From an uncultured Bacilli bacterium (GTDB lineage: Bacteria > Bacillota_I > Bacilli_A > RF39 > UBA660): 64,000 nt of DNA. This document shows positions 17,690-25,805 of this stretch, in pieces (the stretch's first letter is position 1; each line of letters starts with the position of its first letter). The stretch is from NCBI GenBank assembly GCA_934182615.1, contig CAKPRO010000005.1:27012-91011 (forward strand), in the 5' to 3' direction. Made by a program: the position numbers and the translations under genes. A model generated the notes under the pieces. The model was not told where the DNA came from and ran no database searches. It saw only the letters and a program-made list of their open reading frames with translations.

Positions 17690-17714
17690 CCTTTTTTTGT
17701 TACAGTATATGTTT
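17674..17714 (-). terminator. terminator of the surface-protein pair
   Basis: Arms AAACATATACTGT and ACAGCATATGTTT (one G-T pair) with T's after the second arm on the minus strand. The second arm also forms part of the rpsP promoter. Confidence 0.6.
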
Positions 17715-17725
17715 ACTTTTATTTT

Positions 17726-18343
17726 TTATGATAAAATTGCTTCTAGACGATCAGATGATGTTCCAACTAATTCAAAACCAATAGAACCATTAAATGTTTT
17801 TGAATAATCAGGCGTTTGATCACTATTAGTGTCTGATAGCCATATTGCTAAATAGTATGTTGTTGTACCAGTACTTGTTATTGATGTTTGGGTAGTACCT
17901 TTTTTGAAATATATATAATCATTATTGTTTTTGCTTATAGTCATTATATCTGTTATAGCATTGTAATTGGAATCAAATATTTGATATTTTAAGTTAGTTG
18001 TAGTATATGTTGTTGTATTTGTTTTTAGATAACCATATAGACTTTCTGACGCACTTGTATTTGATAATACTAATGTATATAAAGAACATACTTCATAATT
18101 ATTTTTATCAATACATTTATTGGTATTTTTTGTTATAGCTGTTTTTATTTTACTATCTTGTAATGGCACTAAATTTGTAGATGATTTTATAGTATTTACT
18201 GTTAGTTTAGTCATTATTCCATTGGCAGTAGCATCATTAAAGGAGTTTGCTTGTTGAGATACATAATAGGCATATGTGCCTCCTACTGTTAATGCTGTTA
18301 TTATTAAAACAGCAAATATTGAAATGATTATTTTTTTATTCAT
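17726..18343 (-). CDS. TasA/camelysin-like surface protein
   Basis: 205 aa from the ATG at 18343, which follows the upstream gene's stop by a few nt; an earlier ATG lies inside that gene in another frame. The N-terminal signal ends in TVGGTYAYYVSQQANSF, the pattern of SipW-processed proteins (TasA, CalY). The mature part is Thr/Asn/Ser-rich with two Cys (NKCIDKNNYEVCS) that could form a disulfide, as in the gene upstream. Likely secreted or fibre-forming; no SipW gene is in the window. Confidence 0.65.
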   Translation of the reverse strand: MNKKIIISIFAVLIITALTVGGTYAYYVSQQANSFNDATANGIMTKLTVNTIKSSTNLVPLQDSKIKTAITKNTNKCIDKNNYEVCSLYTLVLSNTSASESLYGYLKTNTTTYTTTNLKYQIFDSNYNAITDIMTISKNNNDYIYFKKGTTQTSITSTGTTTYYLAIWLSDTNSDQTPDYSKTFNGSIGFELVGTSSDRLEAILS

Positions 18344-18350
18344 AATTACT

Positions 18351-19022
18351 CTAACCTCCAATAGTTGAACTTTCCTTAGACATAGATTTTATTCCATCTA
18401 CACTAGCAGTCAATCTTCCACCTTCGGTTGTTTTATATGTTACTTCTGCTGAGAAAGTTTTATTAGCATCTGTTTCGTCCTGTACTTCATTGTTATCTGT
18501 TAACCATATTAATAATGTAAATTTTTTTGATGGGTATGTAGCATTTACTGCTTTTGGTAAAATGAATTTTTCTCCTAATGTTTGTGCTATTGGATTATCT
18601 TTATTTATATGAGTTATGTCTACATATGGATTATTATTTTCATCTAATACCATATAACTTAAATTTTCTATTCCATTTAGATTGAAATCAATTATTCCTT
18701 CTATTTCTGATTGTTCTTCAAAATTAAATACTTCTAGAGCGTATGCTAAGCATACTCCTTGTTCTAAATCGTCTTTACATTTTTGATTGTAGGCTTTGAT
18801 TATGTCTTTATCTTTTAGTGGTATTATTTGAAAACCTGTATATATTGGTGATACTCCTAAGCCTAGTCTTACTTTACCAGCATTTACTGCTAAGGCATCC
18901 ATTTTACTCATTGTTGATAATGTAAAGTATGATAGTGTTCCTCCTATTAAAAGTATTACCATACTAAGAATAGTTGTTACAAGTAAAAACTTATTTATTT
19001 TATTACTATTATTTTCTTTCAT
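18351..19022 (-). CDS. TasA/camelysin-like surface protein
   Basis: 223 aa from the ATG at 19022; an upstream ATG sits directly against AAGGA with no spacing. N-terminal hydrophobic segment ending LIGGTLSYFTLSTMS, then AVNAGKVRLGLG, as in TasA-family proteins. CKDDLEQGVCLAYALEVFN mirrors the two-Cys motif of the adjacent downstream gene, so the two are paralogues. They are 7 nt apart and form an operon ending before rpsP. Confidence 0.62.
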   Translation of the reverse strand: MKENNSNKINKFLLVTTILSMVILLIGGTLSYFTLSTMSKMDALAVNAGKVRLGLGVSPIYTGFQIIPLKDKDIIKAYNQKCKDDLEQGVCLAYALEVFNFEEQSEIEGIIDFNLNGIENLSYMVLDENNNPYVDITHINKDNPIAQTLGEKFILPKAVNATYPSKKFTLLIWLTDNNEVQDETDANKTFSAEVTYKTTEGGRLTASVDGIKSMSKESSTIGG

Positions 19023-19183
19023 ATTTACCATTCCTTACTACTATAATAATATCAAATTATTAGTCTTTTTTCAAGTACTTTTTAATTTTTATATTTCTTT
19101 TTAAATCTTATTTTTAGGATAATAGGTTTATATGTTTTAGTTATAGTAAGTGATGAAGTTATACTGGATAAATAGATGTATAA

Positions 19184-19217
19184 ATATAAGTAAGCAAATA
19201 CTTACTTATATTTTTTT
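19184..19217 (+). terminator. strong hairpin with T run on the plus strand
   Basis: ATATAAGTAAG, loop CAAATA, CTTACTTATAT, then six T. No plus-strand gene ends here, so on the minus strand it may instead shape the 5' leader of the surface-protein operon. Confidence 0.5.
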
Positions 19218-19270
19218 ATGATAGAGACCCAAGGCTCCATCATACCCCGGAATACTACAGGATGAAGGGG
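19218..19270 (-). repeat. hairpin-family copy with CCCC/GGGG companion
   Basis: 19218-19243: ATGATAG AGACCCAAGGCT CCATCAT (inverted orientation). 19244-19270: CCCC GGAA ... GAA GGGG, the same plan as 5206-5241 with changed but complementary outer pairs. Between hisS and the surface-protein operon. The rest of the 19023-19183 gap holds nothing I recognise. Confidence 0.6.
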
Positions 19271-19297
19271 AAAAAGAAAAAAGCATCATTAATGCTT
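19271..19297 (-). terminator. terminator of hisS
   Basis: AAGCAT, loop TAATG, ATGCTT, then TTTTCTTTTT on the minus strand, overlapping the hisS stop. Confidence 0.75.
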
Positions 19298-20578
19298 ATT
19301 CTTAATAATATCTACTATTTCATTAGTATTATCTAAATCTATTTTAATACTAGTGCTATTATTCATATCTTTTAATTCAATAGAATTAGTATCTATTTCA
19401 TTTTGACCTAAGATAACAACATATGGTATACCATTTTTGTTAGCAGACTCTAATGCTTTCTTTACTTTTCTCTTATTCATTTCAATAATTACTTTTATAC
19501 CACTATTTCTAAGTCTAGAAGCAAGTAATAAACTCTCTTTATTAGTATCCATTGGAATTATTAATAAATCATATAAACTATCACTAGTAGATTCTTCAAG
19601 TAATTCACATATTGGTACTAAACCAAAAGATATACCAACAGCAGGATATTTGTTACCATCGTCGATAAAGTTAGTGATTATCTTATCATATCTTCCACCA
19701 CCACCAATGGCACAAGTTAATCTTTGTTTCTTATCAAATACTTCCCATACTGTTCCAGTATATATTTCAAGACCTCTAGCTAAATATGGTGTAAATCTAG
19801 CATATTCATTTAAATCTAAATAATCTATATATGAGAATAACTCTTTTATCTCACTCTTACCTTCAATAAATTCTTCATTATCAATATTCATATTATCTAA
19901 TTCATTAATATTACATTTAAATAAACTAAATAAATTATCTAATTTCTCACTTGCTATATCATATTCTTTTAGTTCTTCACGAACACCATCTTCTCCTATT
20001 TTAGCAAGTTTATCGACAGATAAGATTACTTTAGATGTTAACTCTTTATCAATACCTGACGATATAATAAAGCCTTCAAGTAACTTACGATTATTTATTT
20101 CTACATAAACATCTATACCTAGTTTTTTATAACACTCGATAGTCATCATTAGCATTTCAGCTTCGATAAATGATCCTTCTATACCACATACATCGACATC
20201 ACATTGATAGAATTCTCTTGCCCTACCTGTTTTTACGGGACCATCTCTAAATACTTTTCCTATTTCATATCTTTTAAATGGTAAATTTATAGTCTTACCA
20301 GCATTCATACTTATTACTTTAGAAAATGGTACTGTTAAGTCATATCTTAATCCAAGGGTTCTATCTCCTTGATCTTTTAAAGTATATACTTCTTTTAATA
20401 TTTCACTACCACCTGAATACTTTGATGCTAATAAATCATAATAACATAAAATACTAGTGTCTAGTGGTAAATAACCATACTTTTCAAAGGTATCTGTAAG
20501 AGTACTTACTACTTTTCTTCTTATTATCTCTTTACTTGGAAGACTATCTACTGTTCCTTTTACATTCATTATTTTCAT
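19289..20578 (-). CDS. hisS: histidyl-tRNA synthetase
   Basis: 429 aa class II synthetase. The ATG at 20578 is chosen because GAGGTGAAACA stands right before it and the family starts near MNVKGTVDSLPSKE. Motif 2 is in LRYDLTVPFSKVIS and GKVFRDGPVKTGRAREFYQCDVD; the His-specific LARGLEIYTGTVWEV and GGGGRYDKI follow; the C-terminal anticodon-binding domain starts near DLLIIPM. No T-box leader is visible: the start is 15 nt from the upstream gene. Confidence 0.95.
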   Translation of the reverse strand: MKIMNVKGTVDSLPSKEIIRRKVVSTLTDTFEKYGYLPLDTSILCYYDLLASKYSGGSEILKEVYTLKDQGDRTLGLRYDLTVPFSKVISMNAGKTINLPFKRYEIGKVFRDGPVKTGRAREFYQCDVDVCGIEGSFIEAEMLMMTIECYKKLGIDVYVEINNRKLLEGFIISSGIDKELTSKVILSVDKLAKIGEDGVREELKEYDIASEKLDNLFSLFKCNINELDNMNIDNEEFIEGKSEIKELFSYIDYLDLNEYARFTPYLARGLEIYTGTVWEVFDKKQRLTCAIGGGGRYDKIITNFIDDGNKYPAVGISFGLVPICELLEESTSDSLYDLLIIPMDTNKESLLLASRLRNSGIKVIIEMNKRKVKKALESANKNGIPYVVILGQNEIDTNSIELKDMNNSTSIKIDLDNTNEIVDIIKNKH

Positions 20579-20592
20579 TGTTTCACCTCTTT

Positions 20593-21078
20593 CTATAAAT
20601 TTAATTCTAATAACTCGCTTAAATCTGTTATTGTTTGATATATACATTCTTTTCCTGAATCAGAAAATTTAATAGATATGCCACCCTTTTCATGCCAATA
20701 ATCTAAGTTGCCTAAAAAGTCGTCTACTAAAATATTTCCTTTTGGATCAACGGCATCAGCTTTTCTTATTTCTTTTGGTACTGTTATTACTTTTACTTCA
20801 GGTAATACCTCTTTAAAATAATTTAATTTAGCAATTATTTCTCCATCAGAATTAACATGAGTTAATATTTCAACATCATATACTTTAGTTAACTCTTTTA
20901 TTTTTTCGATGGAATTATCTATTTCACCAGCTTCAATTATGAGTTCTTCCCAACTTAAATTTTTATAGAAATGTTCTATATCTTTTTCATTTGTTAAGCC
21001 TTTATTTTTTATCATTTTATAAGACATATTAATTGTATCTAGTATTACACCATCACAATCTAAATATAACTTAGTCAT
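20593..21078 (-). CDS. HAD-family phosphatase (deoxynucleotidase-like)
   Basis: 161 aa. The nucleophile motif is YLDCDGVILDT at residues 4-14; motif III/IV corresponds to ILVDDFLGNLDYWHEKGG near the C terminus. The size and this C-terminal arrangement resemble 5'(3')-deoxyribonucleotidases and related small HAD proteins. The substrate is unknown. It stands 15 nt upstream of hisS in the same operon. Confidence 0.72.
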   Translation of the reverse strand: MTKLYLDCDGVILDTINMSYKMIKNKGLTNEKDIEHFYKNLSWEELIIEAGEIDNSIEKIKELTKVYDVEILTHVNSDGEIIAKLNYFKEVLPEVKVITVPKEIRKADAVDPKGNILVDDFLGNLDYWHEKGGISIKFSDSGKECIYQTITDLSELLELNL

Positions 21079-21090
21079 GGTTTTCTCCTT

Positions 21091-21621
21091 CTATTTTAAT
21101 CCTATTTGTATTTCTTCTTTACCATTATAGAAGTTAGTTATTTTTTCACTTTCTACTTTGATAACTGTTGGATCAGATACTTTTAAACTACTTATATCAG
21201 AAACTGCTCCTGATGGTTCTCCTACAAAGTTACTATTGAAATCATCATGTAAATCAACACGATATACTTTATCATTTAAACTTGATACAATACTTGATAC
21301 TTCTTTATCTTCATTAGTACTATCATAATAATATACATAATATAATTCTTCTACTTGTCTTAATGAATCACCCGCTAATATTTTATTTGTAATGGTAGTC
21401 TCTTTATTATCACTACTATTATTTTTCTTATTTGTTCCAAAATCTTTAGTTACAAAGATACTTGTTAGTAGATATAATACTATAAATAATACTAGTATTA
21501 CTGCTACTATTATTACTAATGTTTTAGGTTTCATAGTATTAAAATCTTGCTTCTTTACTTGTAATTCTTTTACATTCTTTCCTTCTCTTTTTGCTTGTTT
21601 TCTTTTTAATTCTCTTCCCAT
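21091..21621 (-). CDS. membrane-anchored protein of unknown function, possible thioredoxin fold
   Basis: 176 aa from the ATG at 21621. A basic N terminus (GRELKRKQAKREGKN) is followed by one membrane segment at about 33-55. The exported part has YYVYYYDSTNEDKEV and DPTVIKVESEKITNFYNG, which look like beta strands of a thioredoxin-like fold but without any CxxC. The function is not known. Probably cotranscribed with the HAD gene and hisS. Confidence 0.5.
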   Translation of the reverse strand: MGRELKRKQAKREGKNVKELQVKKQDFNTMKPKTLVIIVAVILVLFIVLYLLTSIFVTKDFGTNKKNNSSDNKETTITNKILAGDSLRQVEELYYVYYYDSTNEDKEVSSIVSSLNDKVYRVDLHDDFNSNFVGEPSGAVSDISSLKVSDPTVIKVESEKITNFYNGKEEIQIGLK

Positions 21622-21644
21622 TATTTTCACTTCCTTACTTATTT

Positions 21645-22502
21645 TTATTCAATCATTTTAGTATCATCTAATTTAGTTATTCCTATAACATTACTATCAT
21701 TTGTTAAAATGTTTATTTGCCTTCTGGCAGTTTTATTTAACTTTTCAAGTCTATCTTTTTGACTAATATTATTTTCTATCATACTAGCATTTAATACTTC
21801 TAAATTAGATAAAACAACTAAATGTAAAATATCAGTATAATCTCTAATATTACCTTCTTTATCAGGATTATTTTCTCTCCACTCTTTAGCGGTCATTCCA
21901 AATAGCGCTACATTTATTACATCGGCCTCACTTGCATATATAAATAATTTTTGTTTATCTGTAAGTGTTGGTACTATATTTTCTTTTATACTATCAGTAT
22001 GTATTCTATAATTTGTTTTTGATAAACTTCTTCTTACTGACCATTCTATTCTTTCCTGGTATGTTTCATTATATTTTAATCTTTCAAATTCTTTAATTAA
22101 ATATAACTTAAATGCTGGATCTAGCCAGGAAGCGAATTCTAAAGCTATATCAGGATGAGCAAATGTTCCCCCATCGTACTTGCCTCTTTTGCTAATGAAT
22201 CCTTTAGAATTTGTAAAACTTATCCATCTTGATGGGCTCATAGTAAACGAATTGTTAGCAGCATCATTTTTAAACTCGCGAAATTTCGCTAGTTTAAAAT
22301 TGTCATTAAAAAGTTCTTCCCATAACGAATAAAAATCAAACGAACTTTTATTACTCATCCATTTAATAATAACATCCCCTGGGTTATTAGGATTTTTATA
22401 TCTTGCTAAATCAGTTAAAGAAATATAATCAACACCATTAACTCTCATTACTTTAACTAAATTATCTTTTACATGCATTTTAGTTATAATTTTCTCATTC
22501 AA
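21645..22502 (-). CDS. KilA-N domain protein
   Basis: 285 aa. DYISLTDLARYKN near the N terminus and GGTFAHPDIALEFASWLDPAF at about 111-131 are the two hallmarks of the KilA-N DNA-binding domain common in phages and mobile elements. The C-terminal half (DKQKLFIYASEADVINVALFGMTAKEWRE onward, given here in part) matches the C-terminal domain often attached to bacterial KilA-N proteins. Likely of phage origin and kept as an accessory gene; no other phage genes are adjacent. It has a possible promoter (TTACAA, 16 nt, TATAAT) upstream. Confidence 0.8.
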   Translation of the reverse strand: MNEKIITKMHVKDNLVKVMRVNGVDYISLTDLARYKNPNNPGDVIIKWMSNKSSFDFYSLWEELFNDNFKLAKFREFKNDAANNSFTMSPSRWISFTNSKGFISKRGKYDGGTFAHPDIALEFASWLDPAFKLYLIKEFERLKYNETYQERIEWSVRRSLSKTNYRIHTDSIKENIVPTLTDKQKLFIYASEADVINVALFGMTAKEWRENNPDKEGNIRDYTDILHLVVLSNLEVLNASMIENNISQKDRLEKLNKTARRQINILTNDSNVIGITKLDDTKMIE

Positions 22503-22589
22503 TGTAGCCCACTTCCTTTCTATTGTTTACTATTACTTTCTTTCACTTCCTCACTTACTTATTATAATATATTTTTAATTACTTGTAAA

Positions 22590-23330
22590 TTAGTAAAAGA
22601 CATTCTTTAGATATAATCCTTCTGGATTAGCAGTCTTCATGGCTTCTCTTCGATCTTCTTTTTCTAATATCTTTATTATATTTTCACTCTTTAGTTTTCC
22701 TTCTCCTACCGCTATTAGGGTTCCTACCATATTTCTTACCATATATCTTAAGAAACCTGTTCCAACAAATACTAAAGTTATTTTATTGATATCTTTGGTA
22801 TCTCTTATTAAATTGGTTTGAGATATTGTTCTTACATAATCGTCTTTTTCTTCATCAGTTTTAGTAAATGATTTAAAGTTATGTGTACCTTCAAAGTATT
22901 TCATAGCCCTTTCCATTTCTACAACATCTAATTTATTATTATGTTGATAGACATAGTTTCTTTCTAATGGGTTATATTCTCCCATATTTAATATATAGAT
23001 ATATTCTTTTCCTATCGCAGAAAATCTTGCATGAAAGTCACTACTTACCTCTTCTACTTTTCTTACAAAAATATCTTTAGGAAGAAGACTATTTAATCCT
23101 TTGGCTAATTTTTCTAAAGTGATATTCATATCTAAATCAAAATGAATTTTTTGAGCCATGGCATGGACTCCAGCATCTGTTCTTCCTGAAGCATGAATAT
23201 CTATTTTTTTACCACCGCTTATTTCTTTTAGTGCTTTTTCTATTTCTCCTTGAACAGTACGCATCTTTGGTTGTTTTTGATAACCAGAGAATTCTGTTCC
23301 ATCATAACTTACTGTTATTAAGTATCGCAT
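22590..23330 (-). CDS. truA: tRNA pseudouridine(38-40) synthase
   Basis: 246 aa, normal length. Catalytic Asp in HASGRTDAGVHAMAQ near residue 52, with YDGTEFSGYQKQP at the N terminus and GTGFLRYMVRNMVGTL near the C terminus. Modifies the anticodon stem of many tRNAs. It directly follows the ECF transporter genes, the usual Bacillota order ecfA1-ecfA2-ecfT-truA; rplM and rpsI, which usually come next, are absent. Confidence 0.96.
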   Translation of the reverse strand: MRYLITVSYDGTEFSGYQKQPKMRTVQGEIEKALKEISGGKKIDIHASGRTDAGVHAMAQKIHFDLDMNITLEKLAKGLNSLLPKDIFVRKVEEVSSDFHARFSAIGKEYIYILNMGEYNPLERNYVYQHNNKLDVVEMERAMKYFEGTHNFKSFTKTDEEKDDYVRTISQTNLIRDTKDINKITLVFVGTGFLRYMVRNMVGTLIAVGEGKLKSENIIKILEKEDRREAMKTANPEGLYLKNVFY

Positions 23331-23342
23331 AATCTTTCCTCC

Positions 23343-24077
23343 TTAATAAAATATTACTATACTTAGTATTAATATATTTAAAACTAGTAATAAACTATCT
23401 TTTTTCTTCCATTTATTGGTTCTTAAATTAGTTCTTGACTTTCCGTAATTATATAGTCTTAAATCCATGATATCTCCTAGTGACTCAGACTTTTTTAATG
23501 ATAAAACAAACATCGGAATAAAGACTCCTACTAAAGTGGATATTTTATCTTTGATATTTTTATTATCAAAGTTTATTCCTCTCATCTTTTGGGCTTTTAT
23601 TATTCTATCTGCTTCCATAGTAAGAGTTGGTATATATCTAATTGTTAATGTTATTATCATGGCTATATCATTTACTGGTATATAATTATTAAATGGTCTT
23701 AACATTCTTTCAATACCATAGGTTATTTCACTAGTACTAGTAGTATATGTTAAAGCACTACTATAGATTATGATAAATATTAATTTATATAAATCATAGA
23801 TGGTATTATTTATATTAAATATTAAATCTATTATTAAGATAAATACTAAGAATATTTTTATACTATATATATTTCTTAGATATGTTAAGATATTTATATC
23901 ACTATATATCATCATAAGTATTAAATAACTTGTTAACATTATTATATCTTTATAACTATCAATAAAGAAAATACTTACTATCATTATTAGTAGTGATATT
24001 ATTTTAAATACTGGACTTAATTTATGAACTACTGAATCTCTTTCATAATACTTACCAAAATTTATATTAGTTAACAT
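23343..24077 (-). CDS. ecfT: ECF transporter transmembrane subunit EcfT
   Basis: 244 aa with about five to six membrane segments. The coupling-helix Arg motifs are seen as ADRIIKAQKMRGINFDN and the later KKSESLGDIMDLRLYNYG. Forms the shared module of group II energy-coupling factor vitamin transporters with two ATPases; substrate-binding S proteins must be encoded elsewhere. Overlaps ecfA2 by 11 nt. Confidence 0.88.
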   Translation of the reverse strand: MLTNINFGKYYERDSVVHKLSPVFKIISLLIMIVSIFFIDSYKDIIMLTSYLILMMIYSDINILTYLRNIYSIKIFLVFILIIDLIFNINNTIYDLYKLIFIIIYSSALTYTTSTSEITYGIERMLRPFNNYIPVNDIAMIITLTIRYIPTLTMEADRIIKAQKMRGINFDNKNIKDKISTLVGVFIPMFVLSLKKSESLGDIMDLRLYNYGKSRTNLRTNKWKKKDSLLLVLNILILSIVIFY

Positions 24078-24849
24078 TACGATAGATATCTTTCATTAAC
24101 TCTTTGATATCAAAGGTCATTTCTAAGTTTATATTTTTCTTTTTATTGGCAGTATTTATGAAATCTACTATTTGCGGTATGGAAATACCTGCATTTTTTA
24201 CTTTATCCATATTAGTCATAAGTTCTTTATTTGTTCCTTTACTAGTTATTTTACCTTTCTTTAAGATAACATAATTATCTGAAATCTTTAAAGCAAATTC
24301 TATATTACTAGTAAATATTATTATTGTTTTATGATAGTTATTTTTTAGTCTTTTTAATAATTTTATTAGATATTCTTCTTTTTTATTATCTAAGTAAATA
24401 GTGGGTTCATCTATAATAATTAGTTTAGGATTTAGTGATAGAACTACTCCTAGTGAAAGAAGAGATTTCTCACCACTAGATAAATTAAAGGGATTCTTAT
24501 CTAAATAACTATTATCAAAACCAATCATCTTTAGGGTATCTTCAATTCTCTTTTCGATATTATCTACTTTATAATTATATTTATTTAAACCAAAAGATAA
24601 TTCTTCTTTGACATTACTAAAGATAAATGATTCTTCAGGATTTTGAAAAACATATCCTAATTCTCTTCCGATATAACTATTAGTAATTGTACCAGTATAA
24701 TCAGTTATTAAACCAGATAATAAATAACTTAGAAGAGTTTTTCCACTACCAGATGATGATATAATAGTAGTTATTTTTCCTTCGGTAAATTCATAACTTA
24801 TGTTTTTTAGTTTGTCTTGGTATGATACTTTATCTAATTTTATGGCCAT
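24067..24849 (-). CDS. ecfA2: ECF transporter ATPase EcfA2
   Basis: 260 aa ABC ATPase. Walker A SSSGSGKT at about 31-38, Q-loop Gln at about 69 (YVFQNPEES), signature LSSGE at about 123-127, Walker B LIIIDE at about 143-148. The switch-loop His is replaced: IIIFTSNIE where THD/SHD is expected. Overlaps ecfA1 by 10 nt and ecfT by 11 nt, so the three are made together. Confidence 0.88.
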   Translation of the reverse strand: MAIKLDKVSYQDKLKNISYEFTEGKITTIISSSGSGKTLLSYLLSGLITDYTGTITNSYIGRELGYVFQNPEESFIFSNVKEELSFGLNKYNYKVDNIEKRIEDTLKMIGFDNSYLDKNPFNLSSGEKSLLSLGVVLSLNPKLIIIDEPTIYLDNKKEEYLIKLLKRLKNNYHKTIIIFTSNIEFALKISDNYVILKKGKITSKGTNKELMTNMDKVKNAGISIPQIVDFINTANKKKNINLEMTFDIKELMKDIYRNVN

Positions 24850-25652
24850 AATTTATCCATTACCTCCCCACTATCAAAATATACTTTATCTAATAAATCA
24901 TATAACATTAAATTATGAGATAATTTGACAATGAATGGTAAGTTAAAACCTAATTTTTCTAATTTTTCATCTTGATATATTTTTTCTTTAGTATCATACA
25001 TAACTATCTTACCTTTATCTAATACTAAGATATTATCTGATAATAAGGTATCTTCTAAATCATGAGTTATTAGTATAATAGTAAGTTTATATTCTTTTTG
25101 ATACTCTTTTAATACTTTAAAGATTAATTTCTTATCACCGGCATTTAATTTATATATTGATTCATCTAAAAGTAATATCTTTGGTTTATGTATAAGAGCA
25201 GAAGCTAACATTACTTTTTCTTTTTCAGAGTTTGTTAATTTATCAGGAGATAATTCTAATATGTCTTCTAATTTAAATTTCTTAGCTATCATATTTATAC
25301 TTGAAGTCATTTCTTTTTTACTATATTCTAGATTTTCTAAAGTAAAGGCTAAGTCATCTTTTACTGTTTCTCCTATAAAATGATTATCAGCATTATCAAA
25401 ACAAACTGAGAATTCTCTTCTTATCTTTTTCATATAGAAGTCATTTAATAAATAACCATCTATTGCTATATATCCTTCAGCTTTATATAAACCTATTAGT
25501 ATCTTAGCTAGAGTGCTTTTACCTGAACCATTCTTCCCTATAATAGTGGTAAAACTTCCCTCTTTTATTTCTAAATTAAAATTTCTAAATAAATAATCTT
25601 CTTTTTTATATTTAAATGACATATTCACTATCTTTATAATACTCTTCTCCAT
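24840..25652 (-). CDS. ecfA1: ECF transporter ATPase EcfA1
   Basis: 270 aa from the ATG at 25652 (GAGGGAAGTT before it; homologues begin here). Walker A GKNGSGKS at about 39-46, Walker B ILLLDE at about 159-164, switch His in LITHDLED. The Q-loop Gln is Asp (VCFDNADNHF) and the signature is LTNSE in place of LSGGQ. So one composite site of the EcfA1/A2 dimer pairs good elements and the other is degenerate. First gene of the ecf-truA operon. Confidence 0.87.
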   Translation of the reverse strand: MEKSIIKIVNMSFKYKKEDYLFRNFNLEIKEGSFTTIIGKNGSGKSTLAKILIGLYKAEGYIAIDGYLLNDFYMKKIRREFSVCFDNADNHFIGETVKDDLAFTLENLEYSKKEMTSSINMIAKKFKLEDILELSPDKLTNSEKEKVMLASALIHKPKILLLDESIYKLNAGDKKLIFKVLKEYQKEYKLTIILITHDLEDTLLSDNILVLDKGKIVMYDTKEKIYQDEKLEKLGFNLPFIVKLSHNLMLYDLLDKVYFDSGEVMDKLWP

Positions 25653-25805
25653 AACTTCCCTCTTGTATTTATTATTATATATTAAATACATATAAAATTC
25701 AAGGTTAGAAAAGGAAAAAATCTCTTTATTTGAAGATATTTTTTTTTGTATCACTTGTGTATATTAGTATGAATACAAAAATAAAATTAGTAAAGAAAAA
25801 GAGGA

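Noticed and set aside
19437..19823. 128-codon open frame opposite hisS
   Set aside because: Shadow frame of a conserved gene.
20579..20592. T-box before hisS
   Set aside because: Only 14 nt separate the start from the upstream gene.
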